Assembly (NCBI GenBank): GCA_947507595.1
Contig: OX382257.1
Location: forward strand, 487,001 to 551,000
Direction: 5' to 3'
DNA length: 64,000 nucleotides
Source of the DNA: Pyralis farinalis
Taxonomy: Eukaryota; Arthropoda; Insecta; Lepidoptera; Pyralidae
This document shows, piece after piece, positions 30,285 to 40,769 of the stretch (positions are counted from its first letter, which is position 1; the number at the start of each line of letters is the position of its first letter). The notes under the pieces were generated by a model. The model saw only the letters and a program-made list of their open reading frames with translations, ran no database searches and was not told the origin of the DNA. The position numbers and the translations under genes were made by a program.

Positions 30285-32075
30285 GTAGGAATCAGTGTTC
30301 AAAGATGTCTCTGTGATCAACATGGTGAAAACCGGAAGCTATCACCGCATGGTAAGATCCTTGCTATTGAACCTTAACATAAAGCAGGAAAGGTCTCGTA
30401 TGGTGAAGTCTACGCTTCGTCCATCAAGCTCGTCCAAAATGTCCATAGAGTGGGAGCTAAGTTTCTAAAGTTTCGTACAAAAAGAACCCAAATGCTCTCG
30501 ACTCTTAGACAAAGATCTGTCTGTAGGGTAAAGTCAACTGCTGCAACAAGCTGAAGATCGACACTGACACCATTGTCTCTATGACCACTGAGATTCAGAG
30601 ATGAGATGGAGAAGCTCTATGGACAACTGTACACATCGTCGCTGCTGGCGAACAACAGTGCCACACAGAACATATATTTGTGTGCATGAACATGTTTGTT
30701 TATCTTGGGCTGGGTATTTTCTATATATAATAAGTATGTATTTACAAAAAAAATGTATCTACGTATGCTTGTCTCTCAAACAGCTTAAAAATGGAAATCA
30801 TCGGGTGACGACGGAATTACAGCGGAGCTTCTGAAAGCGAGCGGAAAGCCGATTCTTGTAGTCGTTCAGAGGCTATTCAATTCCGTCATATACTTCGGTG
30901 AAATACCGGAGGCGTGGAGCAAAAGCCTGGTCATGTTCTGCTTCAAAAGGGGTGATAAGACCCTTTTGAAGAGCTATAGGCCGACATCGCTTCTGAGCCA
31001 CGATTATGTAATGTTTTCGAGAGTCATCACAAACCGTTTCGCACACAGACTTAATGAAGTTTAGCCTTCGGAGCAAGCCGGATTCCGAAGAAGCTTTAAT
31101 ACAGTAGATCACGTGTATACCGTCCGCCAAATTATATAGAAAACTGAGGAGTATAATCTACCCTTATATTTGGCGTATATGGGTTACGAAATGGCATTTG
31201 ATTCCATTGAGACATGGGCGGTGTTACAGTCCCTTGAGCCGAATTGACTATCGGTACATCGAAGCGTTGAAGCACTTATTCAGTAAAGTTACAGGACCAG
31301 AGTATGAAACCGATCCGAGTACAAAAAGGTGTAAGTCATGATAATGTTATATACCCGAAACTCTTCACCGCAGCATTGGAAAATGTCTTTAAGTTCTTGG
31401 ACTGAAAAGGATACGGTATAGACATCAATGGTGAATCACTCACCTTCGATTTGCCGACGATATAGTTCTCATGGCAAAATTACTGGGGGAACTTAGCGCA
31501 ATGTCCAATGACCTCACTAGTGTTTCCAACATGGTAGGTCTCGAGATGAATATGGACAAGACAAAGATCATGTCAAATGTCCATGTTACCTCTGCTGGTC
31601 ACGGTTGGGAGCACTGTGCTCGAATTGTGTGTTGCCAGTGATGACATACGGAACTGAGACGTGGCCATTCACTGTAGGCCTCATGGGGAATCTCAAGGTC
31701 GCTCAACGTGCTATGATAATAGTTATGATCGGGGTACTCTGCATGACAGAATCAGAAATAAGGGTATACGTATATATATGAAGTAACCGACATAGTCCAA
31801 AGGATAAGTAAGCAAGCTGAAGTGGCAGTTAGCCGGACACATAGTTCGTCGAACCGACAATCGCTGGGGATGAAAGGTTCTAATATTGTATCACCGTGCT
31901 AGTACACGTAGGGTGGGACGACCCCCACTAAATGGAGTAACAACCTCAAGAGGTTTATAGGGAGTCGATGGATGCAGGTGGCACAGGATCGAGACGAACG
32001 GTATTCTTGACATAGACCTACATTAAGCAGTGAACGAATACGTATTATGATAATGATGATGATGATGAAGAATCG
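30285..32075 (+). pseudogene. HmRTE-like RTE element, decayed, long copy
   Basis: A 1.8-kb copy of the second RTE type. It runs from the endonuclease end ('acatggtgaaaaccggaagc' at 30320) through 'LKNGNHRVTTELQRS' to reverse transcriptase: 'IPEAWSKSLVMFCFKRGDKT' (30901-30960), 'SEQAGFRRSFNTVDHVYTVR' (31068-31127), 'FADDIVLMAKLLGELS' (about 31447-31500, ADD catalytic) and 'VLPVMTYGTETWPFTVG' (31628-31678). It ends in an ATGATG tail near 32050-32068. Numerous stops and frameshifts; a SINE piece (30661-30775) interrupts it. Confidence 0.85.
30661..30775 (+). mobile_element. SINE fragment (variant tail) inside the RTE
   Basis: 'atttgtgtgcatgaacatgt' and 'tgggtattttctatatataa', then 'aagtatgtatttacaaaaaa', as at 54410-54500. 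The RTE coding resumes right after it ('cagcttaaaaatggaaatca'). Confidence 0.65.
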
Positions 32076-32094
32076 TTATTTTGTAATTGTCTTT

Positions 32095-32500
32095 TCAAGC
32101 CTCGATTATATTAATTATATCTGGTTGCCCCTGAGACTTCTTAAGAGACGCAATGTCGGGGTGTCGTTTCGAGCAGGGCATGTCCTCTAAAACCAACCAT
32201 AATTTGCAGTCTAAGGGGTTCAGAAATGGGCTAGACGAGGGCCAGTCTTCAGCTCTTATAATGTCCGAAACGTTGGTTTGGAGCCAGGCTCTGGTTGCTC
32301 GTGCTTGTGACCATGTGTAGCGTCCTGCTGGAAAGACCACGGTATATTTTTTAAAATTGTTTTGATACAATTTGGCTGTCTTCACTCATTTTTCACAAAA
32401 TGTAGTTTTGTGACTCCTTGATAAGATACCCCCCACCAAACCATTACAGACGCAGGATGACGACCACGTTGTGCCTTTCCGAATACTTGGGACCGAATAA
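32095..32500 (-). pseudogene. maT-type transposase fragment
   Basis: Minus-strand coding resembles the element at 59339: 'HPASVMVWWGVSYQGVTKLHF' (about 32460-32400), then 'RAWLQTNVSDIIRAEDWPSS' and 'SPFLNPLDCKLWLVLEDM'. The second catalytic Asp (QQD) is kept in another frame near 32335; SPDL has become SPFL, while the PLD Asp remains. Two frames (32624-32382 and 32385-32095) hold the pieces. No terminal repeats were recognised. Confidence 0.75.
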
Positions 32501-32698
32501 TTACAAAAAATACCGAATACTTATTTTTTGTAAATCGGGAGGAGAAAATTATATACCTATATAGTTTTGGTGCTGGCGTGGAGAAAGTAATGAAGTAATT
32601 TTGAAGAATGAAGAGACTCAACAAATACTACGGCTTGGAGTCTCGCACGCGCTCCCTCCGTGCGGCCGTGTTTGTCGTAACGGAGTGATACACTGCGA

Positions 32699-33010
32699 TG
32701 TCTGTGTTCGTAGTAAAGATGATGAAAGTTATGAAATGTAACGTATGTAACATGATTTTTGAAATGTTAGCATATATTCAGAACAAAGTGTCTGTCGCCG
32801 ACGAAGATACAATAGTGAGAATACAATGTGTCGTCGTTTACAAAGGAAGAGATTGAGAAATCGAAATCGCTATTGTTTGATTCTGTTCAGACGGCTTGAG
32901 ATATAATTAAAAGGAAAATTCAAGAGAAGGAAGAAAGGGATTTGGCTGATATTGCGAATATTTTAACAGACAGTTTATTGTTGAATTGTTGGAGAAAATA
33001 TCCTTTAAAA
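32699..33010 (+). pseudogene. LINE ORF1-like remnant
   Basis: Reads 'MKVMKCNVCNMIFEMLAYIQ', then 'VSVADEDTIVRI', a frameshift near 32822, 'SSFTKEEIEKSKSLLFDSVQ', a stop, and 'KEERDLADIANILTD'. A CxxC motif followed by a helical 'EEIE.SKSLLFDS' segment is like the small ORF1 proteins of lepidopteran non-LTR elements, which probably bind RNA. No RT follows directly. The identification rests on pattern likeness. Confidence 0.45.
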
Positions 33011-33339
33011 ATGAGAGGAATTTAGATGCATAGCTATTATATGCAAGTGTCTATGTTATTGTACAATAAACTTTGAGGAATATTTTTTCGATGATTCGTG
33101 AACAACAAGCGAAACAATACATATTATAGTGATCGCGGGAAGTCCGCAAATGGCCCTACCAATGTACATAATGTCGGATAATACATTATGTAACTTAGTT
33201 AGCCTTAACGGTTGCGGTTTCTCGGGGAAAATCACTTGGCCATGATGACCTAAGCATTAAACCAAGGAGTACACTGGTGTTCGTCTTCCCAGAGTATTAG
33301 CTACGTTCTATTGTTATGTTATGCATAGGACATTCATAT

Positions 33340-34490
33340 TTACCTGTAGGCAGGTTAAAAGCTGTGGTGGTACTAATTGTAAATGAAAAACGGGTGATAT
33401 AAGTGATAGAAACAATTGCCGACCAATTTCACTATCATATTGAAGGTGCTTGATGGCCTGCTGAATGTTCAACTTGATAAAAAATACATGACAATCAATT
33501 TGGCTTCAGAGCAGGTTTGTCTACCGAAACTGCCATACAGACCGTGAAATACTACACAGACCGTAGCACTCCTGTTTACGCCTGCTTCCTCGACCTCTGA
33601 AAAGTATTTGACCTGGTCCATTATGACATCTTGTAACGGAAACTTAACAACAGCATCTCAATGCCTTGTGAACAATATAAAATACTAAAATTTGGGTACT
33701 CATATCAGCTCATCGTAGTTCGGTGGTCAGGGGAATATTCGAACCCATACGCATTGGAGTATAGCATGAGGCAAGAAGGCTTGACCTCGCCCAAACTGTT
33801 TAATATGTTCATGAATGCCCTGATAAAGGAGCTCAGTGCCACGTACCTCGGCTGCCACATAGACAATGTATGTATGAATAATATAAGTTACGCGGATGAC
33901 ATGGCGCTTTTGAGTGCTTCTGTCTGTGAACTATCAAAACTTATTGCTATATGTGAACAATATATCCCTGGTCATGACCTGATATATAACCCAAAGAAAA
34001 GTGAAGTGTATGGTCTTTCCTGCCAGAGAAAAATGTCCAGATAATATTCCATCAACAAAACACCCTTACAAAACGTACACCCTTGAAAAAGGTTGAATAA
34101 TTTAAATATCTCGGACATCTGGTGACCTTATACCTGAAGGATGATGCAGACATGGAACGGGAAAGCAGGATACTGTCTGTAAGAGCTAACATGATTGCTC
34201 CAAGATTTGCTGGCTGTTCGAGGGACGTGAAAGTCACTCTATTTAGAGCGTTTTGTATGTCCTTCTACACATGCAGCCAATAACACTAAGCGATAGTACA
34301 GTGCCTTGCGTCTTCAGTTCAACAATGCTTTCGGGGTTTGACTCGGTTTTGCGTCGCATCAGGGATGTTTGCCGAACACCGCGTAGATTGTTTCTACAAA
34401 ACTCTATTGCGCAGGGTCCGTGCTAGCGATAACAACATCCTGAAGTTATTCTCTGATCGGTTTGACTGTTTGTACATGAACCGCTGCTAT
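33340..34490 (+). pseudogene. CR1-superfamily LINE reverse transcriptase, decayed
   Basis: Contains 'QFGFRAGLSTETAIQTV' (about 33497-33547), 'VYACFLDL*KVFDLVHYDIL' (first catalytic Asp region, with a stop), then the open frame 33661-34044 with 'GLTSPKLFNMFMNALIKELS', 'NNISYADDMALLSASV' (YADD catalytic) and 'LIYNPKKSEV'. A second frame continues 'FKYLGHLVTLYLKDDADMER'. All core RT blocks are recognisable but broken. The layout resembles CR1/Kiri-type elements; the clade is not certain. Confidence 0.75.
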
Positions 34491-34493
34491 TGA

Positions 34494-35220
34494 GTGCATG
34501 CATCTACCAAATTTAACACAGCACAGTTAAAATTTTTGATATCCATTTTAAGAAGGGTTCTAAGAATTCATCTAAATAGCTGTTTAAAGCTCCTGTATTT
34601 TAGTGATTTAAATAATGTAGATTCAATCTTGAGACGTAGGTTCTCCTCAACTCGGTTACTTCCATCGCTGAAATCCAGTCGCACCCGAACCCTCCATTTT
34701 CGCAACAAAAATGAAATTGATATTTTATTGTGTGCCTTGTACTTGTATTTTCAAGCTCACAGAATTCCTCAGCCATTTAGGCAAGGAACCGTGAAAAATG
34801 CCGACACAGCATTTCCATGTGAATGTAAGGATTGGATAATGTTATTTCTCGATACGGGAGGCCGCGGGCGGGCGGCGCCGCTTGCCCTACATACTACTTG
34901 AGCGGTGCCCGAGTGCCGGCGGCGGAGCGCTCGGAGTCTGCCGCGGTTCAACATATTCTGAATTGATTTTGTGATAAATATTTTGTGTCATAAGTCGCTC
35001 GATTACCTTTGAAGATAAAGTCGCATTCATGTGACCACGAGATTCATAGGAAAAGACGAAAATAAAATTCATAGGAAAAGCCAAGTTTCGCGCTGTACGT
35101 GATTCTCTTTATATCGAAAGCCATTTTATTTGTTTGTAGCGCTTAGGCAAACTAGTGTACGGTAAACTGCGTACCGTACGCACCGCACCATGGATACTTG
35201 CATACCGGGAAATTCACCTG
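34494..35220. other. Unrecognised segment with a 135-codon open frame and GC-rich patch
   Basis: A plus-strand frame (34494-34901) continues past the LINE fragment, but no RT or other domain was recognised in it. A GC-rich patch lies at 34858-34945. It may be the 3' part of the preceding element or unique sequence. Confidence 0.25.
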
Positions 35221-35224
35221 GTTG

Positions 35225-35365
35225 TGAGCTCTGTTAAAAAACCTCTTGATGCCTTTTATGAAGAACTGCTGCTGGAGTAGTCTACGTTCGACGTTCGTTT
35301 ATTCGACAACTTAAGAATTCTGGGAAGAGTTCTGCCCAGTACGCGATCAATGTATGATAAGTATA
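35225..35365 (-). mobile_element. CR1/Daphne-like LINE C-terminal fragment
   Basis: The plus strand shows 'aaaaaacctcttgatgcctt' and 'gttctgcccagtacgcgatc', a diverged form of the 46190-46310 segment. Confidence 0.5.
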
Positions 35366-35384
35366 TACTAACAGTTCCACCACT

Positions 35385-36215
35385 GCAAGTAGGCAGAGAG
35401 AACGCGATCCTTAGGCTCCTCGCTCACTTCAATACCATGCACAGTACTTTACATGCACGCTGTCGCTGTCCTCGGGCTCCTGACACCACCTTCTAATAAC
35501 ATACGACTAATTTGGCCGCGGTAGGTGCGTCTTGGCCTGCCTCGGCTCCTACGTCCTTCAACTATCGCGTCACATCTATCTGTTTGATTCGTCAGTCTTT
35601 CCTCATGCATTCTTTGTACATGTCCGAGTTAACGACGTGTGCCTTTTCTTATCTTAACATCAATACCTTCTTTCAGACCAACTCTCTTTCTTAGATCTTT
35701 ATTTCAAAATCGATCTATATGCATTGTGCCGCAGGTTATGCGCTCACAGCGGTTATTCGAGAGCGCGATAGCGTCGTTGCGCGTGTAATTCTAACCGAAC
35801 ACTCAAGTTAAGGAACGTCGAGCGCAGCCTGTCTACTGATAGGTTTATCTATGTCGAGTTTCTCCGTTCTTCGGAGACCACGTTAAACAGTCGGTCCCGG
35901 CTGTTGTCGATAGATGACAGTCGTTATACTAAGTCAGTGGCCGGCGGGTGGTTTGAAAACACTGGCCTCCGCCAAACCGCACATAAGTAGCGTGGCGGAG
36001 TTAGCTCTAAACCTCTTCGGTTGAAGGGAGACCCGTATCCCAGCAGTGGGATGAGTAAGGGTTGGTGTGGTGGAGGTGGTTATTCTTCCCACAGATAGAG
36101 ATTAAATTCTTCTTAAGGCCAGCTTTCACTTCTATACGTATTACGTTACTGTTATGGTTTGGATCAGCACAGCGCTGTGTACAGCGATATGTGCCTTCTG
36201 GCTCAAGTTTTTAGT
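35385..36215 (-). mobile_element. RTE fragment split by a 5S-SINE
   Basis: 35385-35758 and 36078-36215 are consecutive parts of a decayed 7402-type RTE on the minus strand: 'ttaggctcctcgctcacttc' to 'tcttcccacag', then 'tgtacagcgatatgtgcctt'. The SINE at 35759-36077 interrupts it. Confidence 0.7.
35759..36077 (+). mobile_element. 5S-rRNA-headed SINE, full length, 319 bp
   Basis: Flanked by the perfect 8-base duplication GGTTATTC (35751-35758 and 36078-36085). The head has 'caagttaaggaacgtcgagc' and 'ctactgataggtttatctat', which follow the box A and box C order of 5S rRNA. The body reads 'gaaaacactggcctccgcca', and the tail is 'agacccgtatcccagcagtg' with a GTG-rich end. This is the reference copy of the family in this window. 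Confidence 0.8.
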
Positions 36216-36354
36216 GCAATAAACATACACAGCACGATTGCATGTGAGGCACAAAGTAGAAAGTAGGGCGTAACGATATAAAAGAGCTTTAAAGAGATTT
36301 TAATACATATCTTAAATCATATATCAGAAAAATGGCAGAGACGGCATGGTAAGA

Positions 36355-36430
36355 AAGGTAGCTCGCATGAAAGCAGCTCGTCTGGGGAAGTGCCTCCACC
36401 TCGCAGAAAACCGCAGCCAAATACTCCACG
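36355..36430 (+). mobile_element. tRNA-headed SINE (family 1), internal fragment
   Basis: 'cagctcgtctggggaagtgc' and 'ctcgcagaaaaccgcagcca' match the middle of family 1. Confidence 0.65.
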
Positions 36431-36464
36431 TGGGTCGTACTTATCCAAAGGCTAATATCGTATA

Positions 36465-36545
36465 TAACTAAAGCAGTGACAGCCCAGTTGGTAAGGAACC
36501 GGCCTATTCAGCAAATGGTCGCCGGTTCGAATCAAAAAAGTTCGA
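36465..36545 (+). repeat. tRNA-like Pol III promoter remnant (SINE head)
   Basis: A-box-like 'agcccagttggtaaggaacc' and B-box-like 'gccggttcgaatc' at 36525-36537, about 30 bases apart. A SINE head is more likely than a tRNA gene, since no acceptor stem pairs. A similar B box (CCGGTTCGAGTCC) lies near 37679. Confidence 0.4.
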
Positions 36546-36748
36546 AAAAAGCGGTTATTTTAATATTACAAACAGACACTCCAATTTTATTTATCTGTAT
36601 AGATTTCAAACAGTTCCGCAACGCAGGATCGCATGTTCAAGCACCGACGCCTTGTGCCGTGCTTGTGCTTGTTATAAACTACACTGAAATAATTAAACCA
36701 TTATGAATGAATATTTTCAAAAGATTACTTTTGATTTACTGATTTTAC

Positions 36749-37355
36749 ACCGCAGTTGTGGAAAGACGAGTGAGTGCTGGGAATAGTGTGAATGGAGCGT
36801 TGGGAAAACTTCTTGGCAGTAAAAACCTGAGCCAGAAGGCACAGCTCACTATACACAATGCAGTACTGGCCCAACGCTAACCTATTGAAGCGAGAGCTGG
36901 ATATGTCAGAGAGAGCGTGAAAGTAGAATAAACGTAGTCGAAATGCGAGCGTTGCGCAATATTTGTGGAGTAAAGCTTGTAGACCGTATTCGCAATATTG
37001 AAACAGAGTTGGTCTGAAAGAGAGCGTCGGTGTTAAAATAAGAAGAGGCATGCTCCGTTGGTTCGGACATGTAGAAAGAATGCAGGGTGAAAGAATGACG
37101 AAGCAGATATACAATGCAAAATTGGAAATATGTAGGAGCTGAGGAAGGCCAAGACTTACCTACCATGACCAAATTGGTCGTATTCTATCAGAAGGTGATG
37201 TCAGGAGCCCTAGAAACCGGCGAGCGTGCATGAGTAGAGCAATGAATGTTAAAGAAGCGAGTGAGATATGTAAGGATCGAGTCAAGTGGCGCTCGGTTCT
37301 CTCTGCCTACCCCGCAAGGGATTTGGCGTGAAGTTATAGTAGGTAGTAGTATAGT
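36749..37355 (+). mobile_element. Short (0.6-kb) RTE insertion with 11-bp target duplication
   Basis: Flanked by ACTGATTTTAC at 36738-36748 and 37356-37366. It holds the last 190 or so codons of the 7402-type RTE, broken by small deletions and stops, and the 3' end. It begins 'accgcag..gtggaaag', the same internal point as the copy at 53002. Confidence 0.85.
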
Positions 37356-37696
37356 ACTGATTTTACTTTCATTTATTTTCAATAGATTACTCTGATACTG
37401 AATATTATTTTTGATACACTCAAACACATTGCCTTCATTAGATACAAAGTTTTTAGTACATATTTAACTTTTTTTTACTAATACCTTAAAAGGGTAATTG
37501 TATAATATAAAGTCCAACATTACTTTAAATAATATTATGTAAGACGTGTCTAAGTGCCCGAGAGCACAAAATGGCAAATATTTTTTTTTTATCTTTATCT
37601 ATCTTGTTATCGTCATCTTTATATCTTCAGCAGTAACAGACCAGACAATAACAAAACGGCCTCTTGATCAACTGGCCGCCGGTTCGAGTCCTGGCC

Positions 37697-37738
37697 ACTA
37701 GTATACGGTATACGGTTACTAGTATACTGTATACGGTT
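37697..37738. repeat. 21-bp tandem duplication
   Basis: Two adjacent units, ACTAGTATACGGTATACGGTT (in two pieces: ACTAGTATACG and GTATACGGTT) at 37697-37717 and the same with one C/T-type change at 37718-37738. Confidence 0.85.
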
Positions 37739-38065
37739 CTATAACAGACTTCCCAGCAATATAAGAGAATTGTCAATAAACAAATTTAAAACTACTATTA
37801 AAGCCAAATTGTGTAGCAGGGCATATTATAAAGTATCTGACTATATTAATGATAAAAATGCCTGGGAGTGAGTCCATCCAATTATAATGTAATTAATAAA
37901 TTATGTAAATTTGTTTGGACACCAAAAGAGGGATGCCTGAGTTTTTTGGCAGTATTTTTATCAGTGCTCACCTAGTCATGAACTGCACGGTAGGGAAAAA
38001 AATTGTGACGATTCCAAACAAATGTAGCCATTTTTACGGAATAAAAAGATTTTGACTTTGACTTT
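37735..38065 (+). pseudogene. Jockey-like LINE C-terminus and 3' untranslated end
   Basis: Codes 'FYNRLPSNIRELSINKF', then 'LCSRAYYKVSDYINDKNAWE' and a stop near 37871, the standard ending of Jockey-type proteins. The 3' sequence runs to a (TTTGAC)n tail at about 38050-38067. Upstream RT is missing. It resembles the minus-strand fragment at 16310. Confidence 0.8.
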
Positions 38066-38074
38066 GACTAAATT

Positions 38075-38290
38075 CCTTTCGGATTTATGTACATAATTGT
38101 AATGGTCACTCAATCGGCGGTGAAGACAGACATCGTGAAGAAACACGCAAGTTAAGAAATTATATTTCAAAGGTCAGGTTGGTGGAGGTCTAACGGCTGT
38201 CGCTCCATTTAAAAATCACTTCGCCAAATCGTTAGGCTTTGGTAACGGACCCCGAAAATCCTAGTGGATTAGCAACCGGGATGTGGTTAA
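38075..38290 (+). mobile_element. SINE family 2 copy
   Basis: 'gatttatgtacataattgta', 'cggcggtgaagacagacatc' and the tail 'cttcgccaaatcgttaggct' to 'aatcctagtggattagcaac'. It is the most complete family-2 tail in the window. Confidence 0.6.
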
Positions 38291-38654
38291 GAAGAAGATT
38301 GATCTATATCTTCACGCTGCGGAAATTGCTTGGAAGGCGGGGAAAGTCACGCGCTTACATACCTCACTCGTTATTTTAACATCAGACATCACGCACTATC
38401 GCCAGCTCCTCGGGCTTCTGACATCCGGCCAGTGACAGAGCACTGGTGTCGTATACCAATCGCGTTATTGAGAATATACTATTATTGTTTATCGCACATA
38501 AATATACAAAATAATATAAGTTTCAAGTTTTGTGTACAAAGGTGAGCTTATCTCTTTAAGAGATTTCTTCCAGCCAACCGTAATCAATGTGGAAACATCA
38601 AACAATCATATATAGTTAAATAACTTCTGTAAATATACATTTAATATATACATT

Positions 38655-38690
38655 GAGAGATCGATGGCGTCGTTGCGCGTGTCACTGTAA
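38655..38690 (+). mobile_element. 5S-rRNA-headed SINE, head fragment
   Basis: 'gagagatcgatggcgtcgtt' and 'gcgcgtgtcactgtaac' match the first bases of the family; the rest is absent. Confidence 0.5.
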
Positions 38691-39089
38691 CAGAGCAGAT
38701 CAACATCGCATCACTTGTAGGCTCATTGGTAAAAATATTGTCTGTCTCGAATCGCTGAAACACAACGTTTCATGTGAACGCCAAGTGCCTTCATGCGCAG
38801 TCAAGAGGTTTATGCGTTCGATAGACATGTAGCACATTGAAGGAGTGAGACGAGACGGCTCTCTGAGCGGGGCCGCGGCGGGCGAGGGCGGCGGCACGTG
38901 CTGGCGGCGGCGGCGGTCGCGGTTGTCAAAGGGAATATCACTCGTGTGATTTCAATATCAAACACCGTACAGTCGCAGGTACGTTCAAGTCTAGACTTAT
39001 CATTTGCATATGAATTCGTATAAATATACAGAGAAAAATGTTATTTGTATACCCTTGGAAGGTAAATAAAGCGTTTGATTCATCTTTTC

Positions 39090-39335
39090 GATACAACGGC
39101 GCCATGCGAGAATACAGCCCACTAGATGAAAATGGTTACCTTAGCTTCTGAACGCTTGCAAATAGAAAAACTGATGTCCGCGCGTAGCCATTCCTTCTGG
39201 TAACACAACTCTTTAGGAGCTTACTACTGATCTCCCGCTCAAATACATAACCCTTTAGGGAGTTTATTTGGATGTTTGAAGTGGAGAACTTACGCAGTCG
39301 TTGGATGCGTGTTATCTTTCTTAAAATCTTTGATA
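39090..39335 (-). mobile_element. tRNA-headed SINE (family 1), decayed
   Basis: On the plus strand 'gaacgcttgcaaatagaaaa', 'ctctttaggagcttactact' and 'accctttagggagtttattt' follow the reverse family order with many changes. Confidence 0.55.
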
Positions 39336-39689
39336 AGGTGATCTGTTAGGATGGAACTATTCCACTGCACATGCTAGTGCAGTCGCCTGCGAGTTACTGC
39401 CCGCAGCTCGCAGGGTATGTCTCCTCACTCACAGGAACAAATGGCAGAGACATCAATATATTTTCCTTTTCCAGTGTAGATATTAATAAACGTTTTTTTT
39501 TAATTATTTTGCGAAATTGTAATACTTTAATAGAAACTTTTTTATTCTGTGTACAAAGAGAAGGAGAGCCTTCACTCGGATCATATGATATACGGACATG
39601 GAGAGATCATTCATTTCACCAGAGGGAGACTTTGTACAAAAGTCGTCTCAACTATTTCTACCGCCAAGCAGCCATATTTATATAGCGTG

Positions 39690-39885
39690 TTCCTGTCTGA
39701 AGGGTGAGATAAGGCAGAGAAATTACTGGGCACTGTGATGAAACATCCTTAGGTCACAAGATTGGTAGCGCGCGAGTAACATCCCCGTGGTGTTGCGAGC
39801 GTCAATAGGCTGCGGTGACCGTTTGCCATCTAATGCGGGCCACATGCTTGCTTGCCAATCTAGTTGAATAAACAAACAAATCGGT
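39690..39885 (+). mobile_element. LINE 3' end related to the CR1-like family
   Basis: 'cgtcaataggctgcggtgac', 'cgtttgccatctaatgcggg' and 'atgcttgcttgcc' resemble the CR1-like LINE and SINE tails. The minus-strand segment 45540-45710 is the same sequence in reverse. Confidence 0.55.
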
Positions 39886-39997
39886 ATGTCTTGTCAGAGT
39901 TTGTCATAAAAAATAATTGTTTGTGTTATTTTAATTTTTAAAATTATAAATTATTGGAGTTCCAGGAGAAGGGAACGGGTCAGTGTACGTTGGGACA

Positions 39998-40110
39998 GGG
40001 TGAACAGACATATTCATGTGCACAAATGTTTGCCTTGTGTGGGAATCGTACCCACGAGTGTTGGTGTCAAAGTAGCGTTAGTAACCACTGCGTCACCGAG
40101 CTCGTCAAAA
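39998..40110 (-). mobile_element. tRNA-headed SINE (family 1), head
   Basis: B box complement GGAATCGTACCC near 40041 and A-box side 'gctcggtgacgcagtggtta' on the minus strand. Confidence 0.65.
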
Positions 40111-40204
40111 GTACCTACCATTAGCATTGGTAAGTAGACTCGAATCGATAAGATATTTAGGCGCGAAAACACTGAGAGGGAGCGTTCATGTGCAGTTAAG
40201 TGGT

Positions 40205-40372
40205 TAATTGGTTCGTGCCAGTAGGATCATGAGGAGTTGCTGTGTTAACAGCGGGAGTGACAACTTACGAGCAATAGTCAATATGTCTGAAGATTTTATA
40301 AGATATTATAGTACAGTATTAAGGAGCGTAGTATGTTTGCTTGCCTCCCGTGTTGTATAAAAAAAGAGTTCG
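40205..40372 (+). mobile_element. tRNA-headed SINE (family 1), 3' part, diverged
   Basis: 'catgaggagttgctgtgtta' and the ending 'gtatgtttgcttgcctcccg' with 'tgttgtataaaaaaa'. Confidence 0.55.
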
Positions 40373-40444
40373 GCATTTTGTGAGAATGTAGGAGGAACAA
40401 TCACTAAACAAACACCACATATGATCATAAGAATGGAGCCTTAG

Positions 40445-40560
40445 GAACTAACCATATTGCACGAAAAGAGCCTTGAATGTTGAAGAAGTGAGTGAAGTGT
40501 GGCGGGGCGAGTCGCCTGCCTGCCCCGCACGGGACGCGGCGAGAACGTATAGATAAGCGA
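40445..40560 (+). mobile_element. RTE 3' end fragment, GC-shifted
   Basis: 'cacgaaaagagccttgaatg', 'ttgaagaagtgagtgaagtg' then, after a deletion, 'cctgccccgcacgggacgcg' and 'gcgagaacgtatagata'. It is the RTE end with unusually many changes to G or C. Confidence 0.6.
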
Positions 40561-40616
40561 ACTTCTTTACGACAACGTATAAACAGGTCCTCGCCGCGCC
40601 GCACGATGTCTGTCGT

Positions 40617-40648
40617 CCCGCCCCCGCCCCCGCCCCCGCCCCCGCGGC
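40617..40648. repeat. (CCCCCG)n tract
   Basis: Five C-runs of four or five bases separated by single G. The minus strand has the matching G runs and could form a G-quadruplex. Confidence 0.9.
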
Positions 40649-40769
40649 CCCGGTCGCCGTCGTTTTTACAATCCATATAAACATTATGACTTTCCATCCA
40701 TCTCGCGATGTAATAACATAACAAAGATTCAGATCACAGCTGCCTAGGTGGGGGGAGCGGGAGGGGGTG

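Noticed and set aside
32501..32533. Inverted repeat TTACAAAAAAT / ATTTTTTGTAA as a transposon end
   Set aside because: AT-rich, short and internal; no matching outer ends or target duplication were seen.
34494..34901. 135-codon frame as a host gene
   Set aside because: No motif, and it follows a decayed LINE directly; coding could not be supported.
37618..37695. tRNA gene suggested by GCCGGTTCGAGTCC
   Set aside because: A good B box, but no A box at the right distance and no cloverleaf.
39382..39412. Hairpin CCTGCGAG / CTCGCAGG
   Set aside because: Only 8 bp with a 13-base loop, and no context; expected by chance at this scale.
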